Source: Oscillospiraceae bacterium (GTDB taxonomy: Bacteria; Bacillota; Clostridia; Oscillospirales; Acutalibacteraceae). Taken from it: a stretch of 64,000 bases of DNA. The stretch lies in NCBI GenBank assembly GCA_902769255.1, contig CACXOM010000002.1:124001-188000 (forward strand). Direction: 5' to 3'. Of this stretch, positions 9,594 through 17,900 are shown piece by piece. Made by a program: the position numbers and the translations under genes. The notes under the pieces are model-generated. The model ran no database searches. It was not told the DNA's origin and saw only the letters and a list, made by a program, of their open reading frames with translations. Position 1 is the stretch's first letter. Each line of letters starts with the position of its first letter.

Positions 9594-10514
9594 ATGAAAA
9601 GAGGAATTAATATCGGGGACCATTTTGAAAACACATATGACCCCAATGAAGAATTTATAAATCCGGTTAAAGATTGGTATTATGATGCAATTGTAAACTT
9701 GGGTTTTGACCATGTAAGATTGCCTGTTCGCTGGTCAATTTGGACTGATGATGAAAACAACTTCAAAATCAAAGAAAATTTCTTTAACGAAGTTGAAAAA
9801 ACCGTAAAAAGATTTTTAGATTGCGGTTTAGAAGTAATTTTAAATGTTCATCATTTTCGTGAAGCAATGGACAAACCGCTTGAAAACAGCGAAAAACTTT
9901 ATGCAATTTGGGAGCAAGTAGGCGAGAGATTCGCTTCATATCCTGATGAGCTGATTTTCGAAGTTATGAACGAGCCTACTTGGCGTACTACTGATGATGA
10001 GTGGAACGCTGTTCAGGCGCAAGCAGTTAAAGTTATCAGAAAAACCAACCCCACAAGAAGAATTGAAGTTTGCGGAATTGATTATTCGGGTCTTGTTGCG
10101 CTCGACAGATTGGTTTTGCCTGAAACTGATAATTTGATTGCAACATTCCATTTTTATGACCCGTTTGAGTTTACTCATCAGGGTGCAGAATGGTCGCCGA
10201 CTATGAAAGATGCAAGCGGTATAAGATGGCTTGGCACAGATGATGAAAAAGAATATATTAAAGCAAGAATAATTGCTCACGCTAAACATTTTAGCAGAAC
10301 TCATAACAACATTGAAATGAATTTGGGCGAGTTCGGTGCTTATTCAAAATGTGCTGATGTTAATGATAGAGCAAAATGGACAAGATGTGTAAGAGAAGTT
10401 TGTGAAGAGCTCGGCTATTCATGGACTTATTGGGAGTTTAACAGAGGCTTTGGTATTTATACACCTGAAGGCAAGTTAAATAAAGAAATTGCCGATGCTT
10501 TGTTAAGCGATTAA
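9594..10514 (+). CDS. GH5 family glycoside hydrolase, intracellular
   Basis: A retaining beta-glycosidase of family GH5 (cellulase superfamily), likely acting on imported beta-glucan or mannan oligosaccharides. The 306 residues form one TIM-barrel domain: VRLPVRWSIW, HHF, the acid/base Glu in FEVMNEPTW, ATFHFYDPFEFTHQG, and the nucleophile Glu in NLGEFGAYSK, ending with WTYWEFNRGFGIY. There is no signal peptide or carbohydrate-binding module. ATG 9594 behind AAAGGTG is preferred over an upstream TTG at 9570 inside leuS. Exact substrate is not predictable from the sequence alone. Confidence 0.9.
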   Translation: MKRGINIGDHFENTYDPNEEFINPVKDWYYDAIVNLGFDHVRLPVRWSIWTDDENNFKIKENFFNEVEKTVKRFLDCGLEVILNVHHFREAMDKPLENSEKLYAIWEQVGERFASYPDELIFEVMNEPTWRTTDDEWNAVQAQAVKVIRKTNPTRRIEVCGIDYSGLVALDRLVLPETDNLIATFHFYDPFEFTHQGAEWSPTMKDASGIRWLGTDDEKEYIKARIIAHAKHFSRTHNNIEMNLGEFGAYSKCADVNDRAKWTRCVREVCEELGYSWTYWEFNRGFGIYTPEGKLNKEIADALLSD

Positions 10515-10521
10515 AAAAGTG

Positions 10522-10550
10522 TTGACATTACTGTGTTTTAGTGATATAAT
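10522..10550 (+). promoter_or_regulatory. Consensus vegetative promoter of rpsU
   Basis: A perfect -35 TTGACA (10522-10527) and a perfect -10 TATAAT (10545-10550) are separated by 17 bp. The promoter begins 8 bp after the GH5 stop codon, so rpsU has its own strong sigma-A start. Confidence 0.93.
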
Positions 10551-10564
10551 TATACAGTAAAATA

Positions 10565-10583
10565 CCCCTGCGATAGGCGGAGG
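10565..10583 (+). promoter_or_regulatory. Possible RNA hairpin covering the rpsU ribosome binding site
   Basis: CCCCTGC (10565-10571) can pair with GCGGAGG (10577-10583) across a GATAG loop, with one mismatch and one G-U pair. The right arm overlaps the purine-rich ribosome site GGAGGGAGGG. Sequestration of the site, and so translational control of S21, is an inference. Confidence 0.4.
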
Positions 10584-10595
10584 GAGGGAATTAAA

Positions 10596-10772
10596 GTGAG
10601 TCAAGTTCGTATTAAAGAAAACGAATCTTTGGAAAACGCACTCAGACGTTTCAAAAGAGCGACTGTAAGAGACGGCGTTATTCAAGAAGTTCGCAAAAGA
10701 GAACATTACGAAAAACCATCTGTAAGAAGAAAGAAAAAATCAGAGGCTGCTCGTAAAAGAAAATTCAAATAA
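10596..10772 (+). CDS. rpsU: 30S ribosomal protein S21 (bS21)
   Basis: Small basic protein of the 30S subunit. The 58 residues, starting with GTG, read [20 protein letters not shown]..., then [23 protein letters not shown], ending in an Arg/Lys tail, as in bS21 of Firmicutes. The ribosome site GGAGGGAGGG lies 8-16 bp upstream. It has its own promoter and terminator, so it is transcribed as a single gene, perhaps with read-through into yqeG. Confidence 0.96.
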   Translation: MSQVRIKENESLENALRRFKRATVRDGVIQEVRKREHYEKPSVRRKKKSEAARKRKFK

Positions 10773-10826
10773 TCAGTTTGGGCTTTACATATTGTCCGAA
10801 TAATATTTGTGTTAAATTTGTTTATT

Positions 10827-10860
10827 AAAAACGGACATTTTATTAATGTCCGTTTTATTT
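10827..10860 (+). terminator. Rho-independent terminator after rpsU
   Basis: A perfect 12-bp stem, AAAACGGACATT (10827-10838) with its complement (10845-10856), has a 6-nt loop and is followed by TTTTATTTTT. Confidence 0.9.
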
Positions 10861-10872
10861 TTAGGGATTTTT

Positions 10873-11370
10873 ATGAAGATTTTTAAACCGAATTTTTATT
10901 TTAAAAATATCTTTTCTGTTACCGCTGAATTTTGCAAACATAACGGTATTAAAGCGTTACTTTTAGATGCTGACAACACTCTTTGCATTTATCATACTGA
11001 TTACGCTGTTGACGGTGTATTAAGTTGGATGGAAAAAATGCAAAATGAGGGTATTAAACTTTATATTTTGTCAAATTCAAAGCCGAAAAGGCTTAAAAGA
11101 TTTGCAAATAATGTTAATTTGCCTTATTTTTATATGTCGCTTAAACCCTTACCATTTAAAATTTTAAAAGCGATTAAAAAGCTTGGATTTAAGCGAAAAG
11201 ATGTTGCTTTAGTAGGTGACCAGTATTTTACTGATATTTTGGGCGGTAAATTAGCCGGTATAAAGACTATTTGGCTCGATTATATTCAAATTGAAGAGTC
11301 AAAATCTTTTAAATTTAAAAGAAAAATTGAAAATAAATTAAAGAAAAAATTAAAAAGGAGTGATGTTTAA
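10873..11370 (+). CDS. yqeG: YqeG family HAD phosphatase
   Basis: HAD superfamily, subclass IIIA, YqeG group; these are phosphatases, with the substrate not established in bacteria. The 165 residues carry motif I LLLDADNTL (about 30-38, nucleophile Asp), motif II ILSNSKPKR and motif III VALVGDQYFTDILGG. The tail is Lys-rich. ATG 10873 behind AGGGA is chosen because an upstream ATG at 10846 lies inside the terminator stem. The stop shares one base with the next gene's start. Confidence 0.9.
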   Translation: MKIFKPNFYFKNIFSVTAEFCKHNGIKALLLDADNTLCIYHTDYAVDGVLSWMEKMQNEGIKLYILSNSKPKRLKRFANNVNLPYFYMSLKPLPFKILKAIKKLGFKRKDVALVGDQYFTDILGGKLAGIKTIWLDYIQIEESKSFKFKRKIENKLKKKLKRSDV

Positions 11371-12230
11371 TGTCTGCTATTTTCGGACCTGCTGGTAATG
11401 CAGAAAGTTTTAAAGAATTAGGTTATAAATCAAATGCCCAAGCACCCGAATATGTCTCAAAAATGGGGCTTGATTTGTATGAATACCAATGCGGTAGGGG
11501 AGTCAGAGTTTCTGAAGAAAATGCTGTACAGTACCGAAAAAATGCTGAAAAATATGGTATTATAACATCTTTACACGCTCCTTATTTTATATCTCTTTCT
11601 TCAATTGAAGAAGAAAAAAGGTTAAAATCGGTTGATTATATTTTGCAAAGTGCAAAAGTGGCTAATATGCTCGGTGCCAACAGAATTGTTGTTCATTCGG
11701 GCTCTTGTTCAAAAATATCACGACAAGAAGCGCTTGAAAAAGCAAAAGATACGCTTAAAATTGCGAGAAATGCGCTGATTGAAAACAATCTCGAGCATAT
11801 ACATATTTGTCCTGAAACTATGGGAAAAATCAATCAATTAGGCACTTTGGAAGAGGTTTTGAAACTTTGTCTTGTTGATGAAAGTTTCGTTCCTTGTGTT
11901 GATTTTGGCCATTTGAATTGCAGAACATTCGGTAAAATGAATTCATATGAAGATTTTGAAAACGCTTTAAATTTAATAGAAAACAAATTGGGTTTTGAGC
12001 GTTTAAAAAGTTTTCACTCACATTTTTCAAAAATCGAGTGGACTGAAAACGGTGGCGAGAAAAAGCATTTGACTTTTGCCGATGAAGTATATGGACCTAA
12101 TTTTGAGCCACTTGGCGAACTTATTGCTAAAAAGAATTTATCGCCTTATTTTATATGCGAATCGGCTGGAACACAGGCTGAAGACGCTAAATTTATGAAA
12201 AAAGTGTATAATTCTTTTAAAACTGAGTAA
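11370..12230 (+). CDS. Endonuclease IV-like TIM-barrel protein (AP endonuclease family 2)
   Basis: The 286 residues match the endonuclease IV / xylose-isomerase-like TIM barrel. Most metal ligands of E. coli Nfo have counterparts: LHAPY, VVHSGS, CPETMG, CVDFGHLN, FHSHFS, a later His in KKHLTF, and CESAG. The Asp of the DxH pair (Asp229 in E. coli) is replaced by Lys here, so the third zinc site may be altered. It could be a true abasic-site endonuclease or a divergent member with another role. A strong AAGGAGTGAT site precedes the ATG, and it overlaps yqeG by 1 bp. Confidence 0.75.
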   Translation: MSAIFGPAGNAESFKELGYKSNAQAPEYVSKMGLDLYEYQCGRGVRVSEENAVQYRKNAEKYGIITSLHAPYFISLSSIEEEKRLKSVDYILQSAKVANMLGANRIVVHSGSCSKISRQEALEKAKDTLKIARNALIENNLEHIHICPETMGKINQLGTLEEVLKLCLVDESFVPCVDFGHLNCRTFGKMNSYEDFENALNLIENKLGFERLKSFHSHFSKIEWTENGGEKKHLTFADEVYGPNFEPLGELIAKKNLSPYFICESAGTQAEDAKFMKKVYNSFKTE

Positions 12231-12237
12231 AAAACAC

Positions 12238-12266
12238 TTGAAAATTGCGCTAAAATAGTATAAAAT
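12238..12266 (+). promoter_or_regulatory. Promoter of efp
   Basis: TTGAAA (12238-12243) and TAAAAT (12261-12266) are spaced by 17 bp, just after the stop of the endonuclease IV-like gene. Confidence 0.75.
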
Positions 12267-12300
12267 ATATATGTTATTTAAAATTTTGGAGGTTTAATTT

Positions 12301-12858
12301 ATGATTACAGCAGGAGATTTTAGAAACGGTGTAACATTTGAAATGGAAGGCAAAGTTTATCAAATTCTTGAATTTCAACATGTAAAACCGGGTAAAGGTG
12401 CTGCATTTGTTAGAACAAAAATTAAAGATGTAATTGCAGGTTCGGTTGTTGAAAAAACTTTCAGCCCGACTGATAAATACCCAACTGCATTTATTGAGAG
12501 AAGAGAAATGCAATACTCTTATAATGATGGAGACCTTTATCATTTCATGGATACAGAAACTTGGGAAGATGTTGCTATAGCTCCTTCGGAATTATCTGAC
12601 AACTTTAAGTTTGTTAAAGAAGAAATGATGTGTAAAGTTCTTTCTTATAAAGGCAAAGTTTTCGGTGTTGAACCGCCGACATTTGTTGAACTTGAAATCA
12701 CTCATACAGAACCGGGTATAAAAGGTGATACTGCAACAAACGCTACAAAACCTGCAACTCTTGAAACAGGTGCTGAAATTAGAGTTCCTCTTTTCATTAA
12801 CGAGGGTGACAAAATCAGAATTGATACTCGTACAGGCGAGTATATGGAAAGGGCATAA
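12301..12858 (+). CDS. efp: Elongation factor P
   Basis: Translation factor that relieves stalling at polyproline stretches. The 185 residues have the three-domain EF-P layout: a KOW-like N domain ([37 protein letters not shown], with the modified loop Lys in PGKGA near residue 32), the OB domain, and the C-terminal signature [51 protein letters not shown] site precedes the ATG. No EF-P modification enzyme lies nearby. Confidence 0.97.
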   Translation: MITAGDFRNGVTFEMEGKVYQILEFQHVKPGKGAAFVRTKIKDVIAGSVVEKTFSPTDKYPTAFIERREMQYSYNDGDLYHFMDTETWEDVAIAPSELSDNFKFVKEEMMCKVLSYKGKVFGVEPPTFVELEITHTEPGIKGDTATNATKPATLETGAEIRVPLFINEGDKIRIDTRTGEYMERA

Positions 12859-12861
12859 GTA

Positions 12862-13236
12862 ATGACAGTTTCTGAAAAAGTTTCTTATTTAAAAGGTTTA
12901 GTTGAAGGTCTTGACCTTGATAAAGACGACAAAACAGTTAAAGTTATCAATGCTATTATTGATACATTAGACGAAGTTGCCGAATGTGTTTCGGAACTCG
13001 AACTTGATGTTGCTGATATCAGCGACCAAGTTGACGCAGTTGATGAAGATTTGGCAGAGGTTGAGGATTATCTTTTTGAATATGATGACGATGATGACGA
13101 AGACCTTTATGAAATTAAATGTCCCGAATGCGGTAATACAATCGTTGCCGATTTGGAAATGATTGATAATGATGAAATTAAATGCCCTGAATGTGGTGCA
13201 TCGTTACAATTAGATATTGAAGAAATTGAAGAATAA
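12862..13236 (+). CDS. CD1247-type acidic zinc-ribbon protein
   Basis: A conserved clostridial protein of unknown role. The 124 residues are very acidic. The N-terminal half (about 1-75) is a predicted helical segment rich in Asp/Glu/Leu that resembles the 'CD1247 N-terminal domain'. An Asp run (YDDDDDED) follows, then a zinc ribbon with two CPECG knuckles (about residues 89-113). It starts 3 bp after the efp stop, so it is co-transcribed with efp. A link to transcription or translation is only inference from the ribbon and the neighbour. Confidence 0.75.
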   Translation: MTVSEKVSYLKGLVEGLDLDKDDKTVKVINAIIDTLDEVAECVSELELDVADISDQVDAVDEDLAEVEDYLFEYDDDDDEDLYEIKCPECGNTIVADLEMIDNDEIKCPECGASLQLDIEEIEE

Positions 13237-13240
13237 ATTA

Positions 13241-13282
13241 AAACCGAAAGATTTTTAATAAATCTTTCGGTTTGTCCTTTTT
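13241..13282 (+). terminator. Terminator after the efp operon
   Basis: A 14-bp perfect stem, AAACCGAAAGATTT (13241-13254) with 13260-13273, has a 5-nt loop and is followed by a T-rich stretch (TTTGTCCTTTTT). Confidence 0.88.
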
Positions 13283-13341
13283 ATAGTACAACTTATTTTA
13301 TATAATTCTAATAGAAACAAAAGAGAAAGGAATTATATAAA

Positions 13342-13617
13342 ATGAATGAACTTCAATCTAAAATATTTACATTAAAACTTTTACAACTTATTTTCAAAAT
13401 CTTATTTGTTATATCTTGTGTGCTTTTCGTGTTTTTTGGTTTTGAAGCAGGCAGTAAGGGCTTGCAAAATGAACTTATATTCTCGTTTTTAACTGCTTTT
13501 AATTTTGTTACACTGCGAGTAATTGAGTATTATCTAAAAGAATACAAAATGCAAATAAAAAGTTTTAGAAAAAACAAAAGGCACGCAAAAATTATTCCTT
13601 TTGAAAAAATAGCGTAA
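13342..13617 (+). CDS. Small two-helix membrane protein, unknown function
   Basis: Not recognised. The 91 residues contain two hydrophobic segments, about 11-35 (LLQLIFKILFVISCVLFVFF) and about 45-62 (LIFSFLTAFNFVTLRVI), then a basic C-terminal tail rich in Lys/Arg. A GAAAGG ribosome site lies upstream of the ATG. It stands alone between two terminators. Confidence 0.65.
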   Translation: MNELQSKIFTLKLLQLIFKILFVISCVLFVFFGFEAGSKGLQNELIFSFLTAFNFVTLRVIEYYLKEYKMQIKSFRKNKRHAKIIPFEKIA

Positions 13618-13640
13618 AAACCGCCAAATAGGCGGTTTTT
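13616..13640. terminator. Bidirectional terminator between the small membrane gene and dnaE
   Basis: A 10-bp perfect stem, AAAAACCGCC (13616-13625) with GGCGGTTTTT (13631-13640), has an AAATA loop. T-runs on both strands suit the convergent genes. Confidence 0.9.
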
Positions 13641-16600
13641 TATTTTATTGCAACATTATTTTCACCTAAAATGTTTTTAAGGGTTGCGACCAATTCATTT
13701 GTAACCTGACAGCTTAATTTTTCCGATTTTAACAGCTTTTTAGTGTCGTTGCAGTAAATATAAACTGCTGAATTGCCCTCGTTAGCGTTTATTAAACTGC
13801 TTGCTTTAAACAGTTTTTTGTCGTTTATAGAATCAACTTTTAAATATAAATTTTTTAAAAAAGAATAATTCTCAATAAAATCAATTCTTTCGCAGATAAT
13901 TTGAGGTTGCTCTTCGTCACGAATACTTACTCTGCCAAATACAACAAGTGGTTTGTCGGGAGTAAAATAATCATAATTTTCAGAGAAAATTTTAGGAAAA
14001 ATCAGCATTTCGGCACTTGATGTTATATCTGAAATGCTTGCAAATGCCATTGTATCGCCCTTGCGAGTAGTTTTCTTTTTAATTTTATCAACAAAGCAAA
14101 GAAGTTTTACGCTTTTGTTATCGTGATATTTCACGCTATCGCTTAAAACATTTCGCAGTAAATCAAAATTGTTTGATGAAATAATATCTTTATATTGCGT
14201 GAGCGGATTTTCATTTAGGTAAAAGCCGATAACTTCTTTTTCAAATTTTAAAAGAGTGTTTTTGTCAAATTCAGGATACTTATTAAAATGCACCTGTTCT
14301 TGCGCTGAGCTTTCAAAAAGGTCAATTTGCCCCTCGATATTATCAAAGCGTTTTCTTTTTAAATTAGACAGAATATTGTCGATATTTTCAAGCATTTCAC
14401 GGCGATTGTAACCTAAATTGTCAAAACAGCCTGATTTTATAAGAGCTTCTATTGTTCGTGAATTCAAATCTCTGCCGTCGCATCTTTTGCAGAAATTATA
14501 TAAATCTAAAAAATCACCATTTGAATTTCTTTCTTCAATCAGTCTGTCAACAATATTTTTACCAACGCCTTTAATACCAAGCAATCCAAAGCGAATATTA
14601 TTGTTTTCAACCGAAAAGTTATATTTGCTTGAATTAATGTTTGGTGGCAAAATGTTAATGCCTATTCTTTTACATTCTTCAAAATACTCTTCGACTTTTG
14701 ATGAACTGTTTAAAACGCTTGTTATAAGTGCCACCATATAAAAAGCAGGGTAATGGCACTTCAAATATGCTGTTCTGTAAGAAACTATCGAATAAGCGGT
14801 AGCGTGAGCCTTGTTAAAAGCGTAAGATGAAAATGCTTCAATTTCTGTAAAAAGTTCAATTGCTATTTTTTCATCAATACCGTTTTTCTTGCAACCGTTA
14901 ATAAAATTAACTTTTTCTTGTTGTAAAACTTCGTGCTTTTTCTTTGCCATTGCACGCCTTATTATATCGGCTCTGCCAAGAGTGTAGCCTGCAAGCGTTC
15001 TAAAAATTTGCATAACCTGCTCTTGATAAACAATGCAACCGTAAGTTACATTTAAAATCGGCTCTAAAAGGGGAGTAGCGTATTTGATTTTTTTTGGATT
15101 ATGCTTGTTCTCAATATATTTTGGTATTGATTTAACAGGGCCGGGGCGATAAAGCGATAAAAGCGCAATTAAATCTTCAATACTATTAGGTTTTAGTTTT
15201 TGCATTGTTTTGCGCATACCGACTGATTCAAATTGAAATACGCCATCAGAGTGACCAAGAGAAAGCATTTCAAATACTGCTTTATCGTTTTCATCGATTC
15301 TTTCAATATCAAAATCGGGCTTAATTTCTTTTATCATTTTAACTGTATCATCAATAACAGTTAAATTTCTCAACCCTAAAAAATCCATTTTTAAAAGCCC
15401 GATTTTTTCAAGTTCGGTCATAGTATATTGAGTTACAACTGCTTCATCATTTAGCGCCAAAGGAACATACTCATCGCAAGGTTTATCGGTAATAACTACG
15501 CCTGCTGCGTGGGTCGAAGCGTGTCGAGGCATTCCCTCAACCTGTTTTGCGGTGTCTATTAATAGTTTTATTTTTTCATCGCTGTTATAAACGCTTAAAA
15601 GTTGTTCAGATTCAGTCATAGCATTATCAAGCGTTTGGTGAATATCGCTTGGAATTAGTTTTGAAACCGAATCGACTAAAGAATAGGGAAGTGCCATTGC
15701 TCGCCCTATGTCTTTTACCGCCGCTTTTGCAGCAAGTGTACCAAATGTAACTATTTGCGCAACGCGGTCATAACCATATTTTTTGGTAACATATTCAATT
15801 ACTTCAGGACGACGAATATTGCAAAAATCGATATCAAAATCGGGCATAGAAACCCTTTCAGGATTTAAAAATCTTTCAAATAAGAGGTTGAATTTTAGCG
15901 GGTCAACATCGGTTATGCCGATACAATATGCGCATAAAGAGGCGGCTCCCGAACCTCTGCCCGGACCTACGGGAATTTTTTTGCTCTTTGCATAATTAAC
16001 AAAGTCGGCTACTATTAAGTAATAGTCAACAAAGCCCATTTTATTAATTACATCTAATTCATAATTAAGTCGTTCTAAATACTTTTCATCAGCGTTTGGA
16101 AGTTTAGTTTTTAAGCCTTCAAAGCATTTTTCTTTAAAATATTCAAAATGATTATCGCAATTTTCAATTTCAAATTTAGGGAGTTTTAACTCGCCAAACA
16201 CAAATTCAAAATTGCATTTGTTTGCAACTTTTTGTGTGTTATCAAGATATTCTTGTGGGAAAAGTCTTAGCATTTCCTGCTCGTCTTTTACATAAAACTC
16301 ATCAGTTTCAAACAATAGCGCATCTGTGCTTTCAACTGTTTTGTTTTGCCCTACAAGCATTAAATATTTCTGCGTTTTTGCATCTTTTTTCTCAACATAA
16401 TGTGCATCATTAGTCGCAACTATTTCAATTTCGAGTTGTTTTGCGATTTTTTCTAAATGTAAATTTACTTTCTTTTGTTCCGGCAAATTGTGGTCTTGTA
16501 CTTCGATATAATAATCATCTTTAAAAACATTTTTATACCATTTTGCAGTTTCTATCGCTTCATCGGTATTGCCGTTTCTTATTCTTCTTGCAAGTTCACC

Positions 16601-17017
16601 TTGTAAACAAGCAGAAAGCGCAATAAGACCATCAGAATGTTCTTTTATCAATTCTCTGTCAACTCTCGGGCGATAATAAAACCCTTCAGTAAAACTTTTT
16701 GATACAATTTTGCATAAATTCTTATAGCCTGTTTCATTTTTGCAAAGCAAAATCAAGTGACTACTGGTTGAGTCAAACTCGTGCACTTTATCAAATCGAG
16801 TTCTTGCGGCAACATAAACTTCACAACCGATAATTGGTTTAATATCGTATTTTTTCGCTGTATTATAAAAATTGACCACGCCATACATTACACCGTGGTC
16901 AGTTATAGCAACCGAGTTCATACCTTTTGCTTTAATACTTTTCATTAAATTTTCAATTCTGCAAGCGCCGTCTAAAAGCGAATATTCAGTATGCAGGTGT
17001 AAATGCGTAAAAGCCAA
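13640..17017 (-). CDS. dnaE: DNA polymerase III subunit alpha, DnaE type
   Basis: Replicative or lagging-strand DNA polymerase alpha subunit (C family). About 1125 residues: PHP domain at the N terminus (FTHLHLHTEYSLLDGACR, ITDHGVMYG), then the polymerase palm and fingers (PVGPGRGSGAASLCAYCIGIT, MPDFDIDF), tandem HhH, and a C-terminal OB fold. There is no exonuclease insert, so it is DnaE rather than PolC. A GTG at 17026 is in frame but overlaps the AGAGGTG ribosome site; TTG 17017, giving MAFTHLHLHTEYS, fits the family start and spacing better. It is last in the hprK-to-dnaE run. Confidence 0.96.
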   Translation of the reverse strand: MAFTHLHLHTEYSLLDGACRIENLMKSIKAKGMNSVAITDHGVMYGVVNFYNTAKKYDIKPIIGCEVYVAARTRFDKVHEFDSTSSHLILLCKNETGYKNLCKIVSKSFTEGFYYRPRVDRELIKEHSDGLIALSACLQGELARRIRNGNTDEAIETAKWYKNVFKDDYYIEVQDHNLPEQKKVNLHLEKIAKQLEIEIVATNDAHYVEKKDAKTQKYLMLVGQNKTVESTDALLFETDEFYVKDEQEMLRLFPQEYLDNTQKVANKCNFEFVFGELKLPKFEIENCDNHFEYFKEKCFEGLKTKLPNADEKYLERLNYELDVINKMGFVDYYLIVADFVNYAKSKKIPVGPGRGSGAASLCAYCIGITDVDPLKFNLLFERFLNPERVSMPDFDIDFCNIRRPEVIEYVTKKYGYDRVAQIVTFGTLAAKAAVKDIGRAMALPYSLVDSVSKLIPSDIHQTLDNAMTESEQLLSVYNSDEKIKLLIDTAKQVEGMPRHASTHAAGVVITDKPCDEYVPLALNDEAVVTQYTMTELEKIGLLKMDFLGLRNLTVIDDTVKMIKEIKPDFDIERIDENDKAVFEMLSLGHSDGVFQFESVGMRKTMQKLKPNSIEDLIALLSLYRPGPVKSIPKYIENKHNPKKIKYATPLLEPILNVTYGCIVYQEQVMQIFRTLAGYTLGRADIIRRAMAKKKHEVLQQEKVNFINGCKKNGIDEKIAIELFTEIEAFSSYAFNKAHATAYSIVSYRTAYLKCHYPAFYMVALITSVLNSSSKVEEYFEECKRIGINILPPNINSSKYNFSVENNNIRFGLLGIKGVGKNIVDRLIEERNSNGDFLDLYNFCKRCDGRDLNSRTIEALIKSGCFDNLGYNRREMLENIDNILSNLKRKRFDNIEGQIDLFESSAQEQVHFNKYPEFDKNTLLKFEKEVIGFYLNENPLTQYKDIISSNNFDLLRNVLSDSVKYHDNKSVKLLCFVDKIKKKTTRKGDTMAFASISDITSSAEMLIFPKIFSENYDYFTPDKPLVVFGRVSIRDEEQPQIICERIDFIENYSFLKNLYLKVDSINDKKLFKASSLINANEGNSAVYIYCNDTKKLLKSEKLSCQVTNELVATLKNILGENNVAIK

Positions 17018-17030
17018 TTTTTTCACCTCT

Positions 17031-17891
17031 TTACTTTAATTTTTCAGAAAAATCGCAGATTTTTTTAAGTTTGTGATAAATTCCCGAACGGCTTAAATTA
17101 AAAAGTTTACCGAATTCTGTTAAACTCATTCCAATATTTTCTTTTCGAGCCGTAGCGATTTGTTGTAAATCTTTTGGAAGTGCGGAAAATTTACCGCATT
17201 TTTCGATTTTTTCAATCGCTTTAATATGTTTTGCCGATGAGTCGGCAGATTTTTTTAAATTAGCAGTTTCAAAATTAGTTTTTCTGTTTGCGTTGTTTTT
17301 AATATCTTTAATAATTTTTGCGTTCATCATTTTTAAAGAACTTTTAACTGCGCCGATATGCGTTAAAAAGTCTTCAATATTTTCGCTGGTTTTTAAATAA
17401 ACACAAACTTTTTTGTTTTTAATCGTCATTTTGGGGTTAAGTTCAAAATCATATAAAATGCTATATGCAAGGCAGGCAATATCTTCCGATTTTGATATGA
17501 TTTCAAGTCGATAATCTTTTAAAGGGTCGCTTATAACACCACCCGACAAAAAAGCACCGAGCAAAAATGCATTTTTACAATTATCACACCTAAAAATGCT
17601 GTAAGCAATTTCGCTGTTAAAATTATTCATTATAAATGAAATATCTTCTTCTTTAAAATAAACCTCAAAATAACGGCTTTTTTTAAGCTTTTTGGGTGTA
17701 ATATTCATACATTTTTGCGATAATCTTATATAGTTATCTGCCTGTTTTTCGGAATTAGTTGAAATGCCGATTTTGTTTTCTGAAAAATCAGTTGAAAAAA
17801 GCAAAAGTCCAAGCATTTCGCTTAATTTGCAACACTTTTTCTTTTGCCAAAGTTCCAATAATTCATTTTTAACATCTGTGTTAAAACTCAT
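17031..17891 (-). CDS. whiA: DNA-binding protein WhiA
   Basis: WhiA regulates cell division or sporulation genes in Gram-positive bacteria. The 286 residues have the degenerate LAGLIDADG-homing-endonuclease-like fold (FLLGAFLSGGVISDPLKDYRLEI) in the N-terminal two-thirds. The C-terminal helix-turn-helix ends with PKDLQQIATARKENIGMSLTEFGKLFNLSRSGIYHKLKKI. It is 9 bp downstream of rapZ and 13 bp upstream of the chosen dnaE start. The rapZ-whiA pairing is conserved in Firmicutes, but yvcK, usually between them, is missing here. Confidence 0.94.
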   Translation of the reverse strand: MSFNTDVKNELLELWQKKKCCKLSEMLGLLLFSTDFSENKIGISTNSEKQADNYIRLSQKCMNITPKKLKKSRYFEVYFKEEDISFIMNNFNSEIAYSIFRCDNCKNAFLLGAFLSGGVISDPLKDYRLEIISKSEDIACLAYSILYDFELNPKMTIKNKKVCVYLKTSENIEDFLTHIGAVKSSLKMMNAKIIKDIKNNANRKTNFETANLKKSADSSAKHIKAIEKIEKCGKFSALPKDLQQIATARKENIGMSLTEFGKLFNLSRSGIYHKLKKICDFSEKLK

Positions 17892-17900
17892 ACTTTTTAC

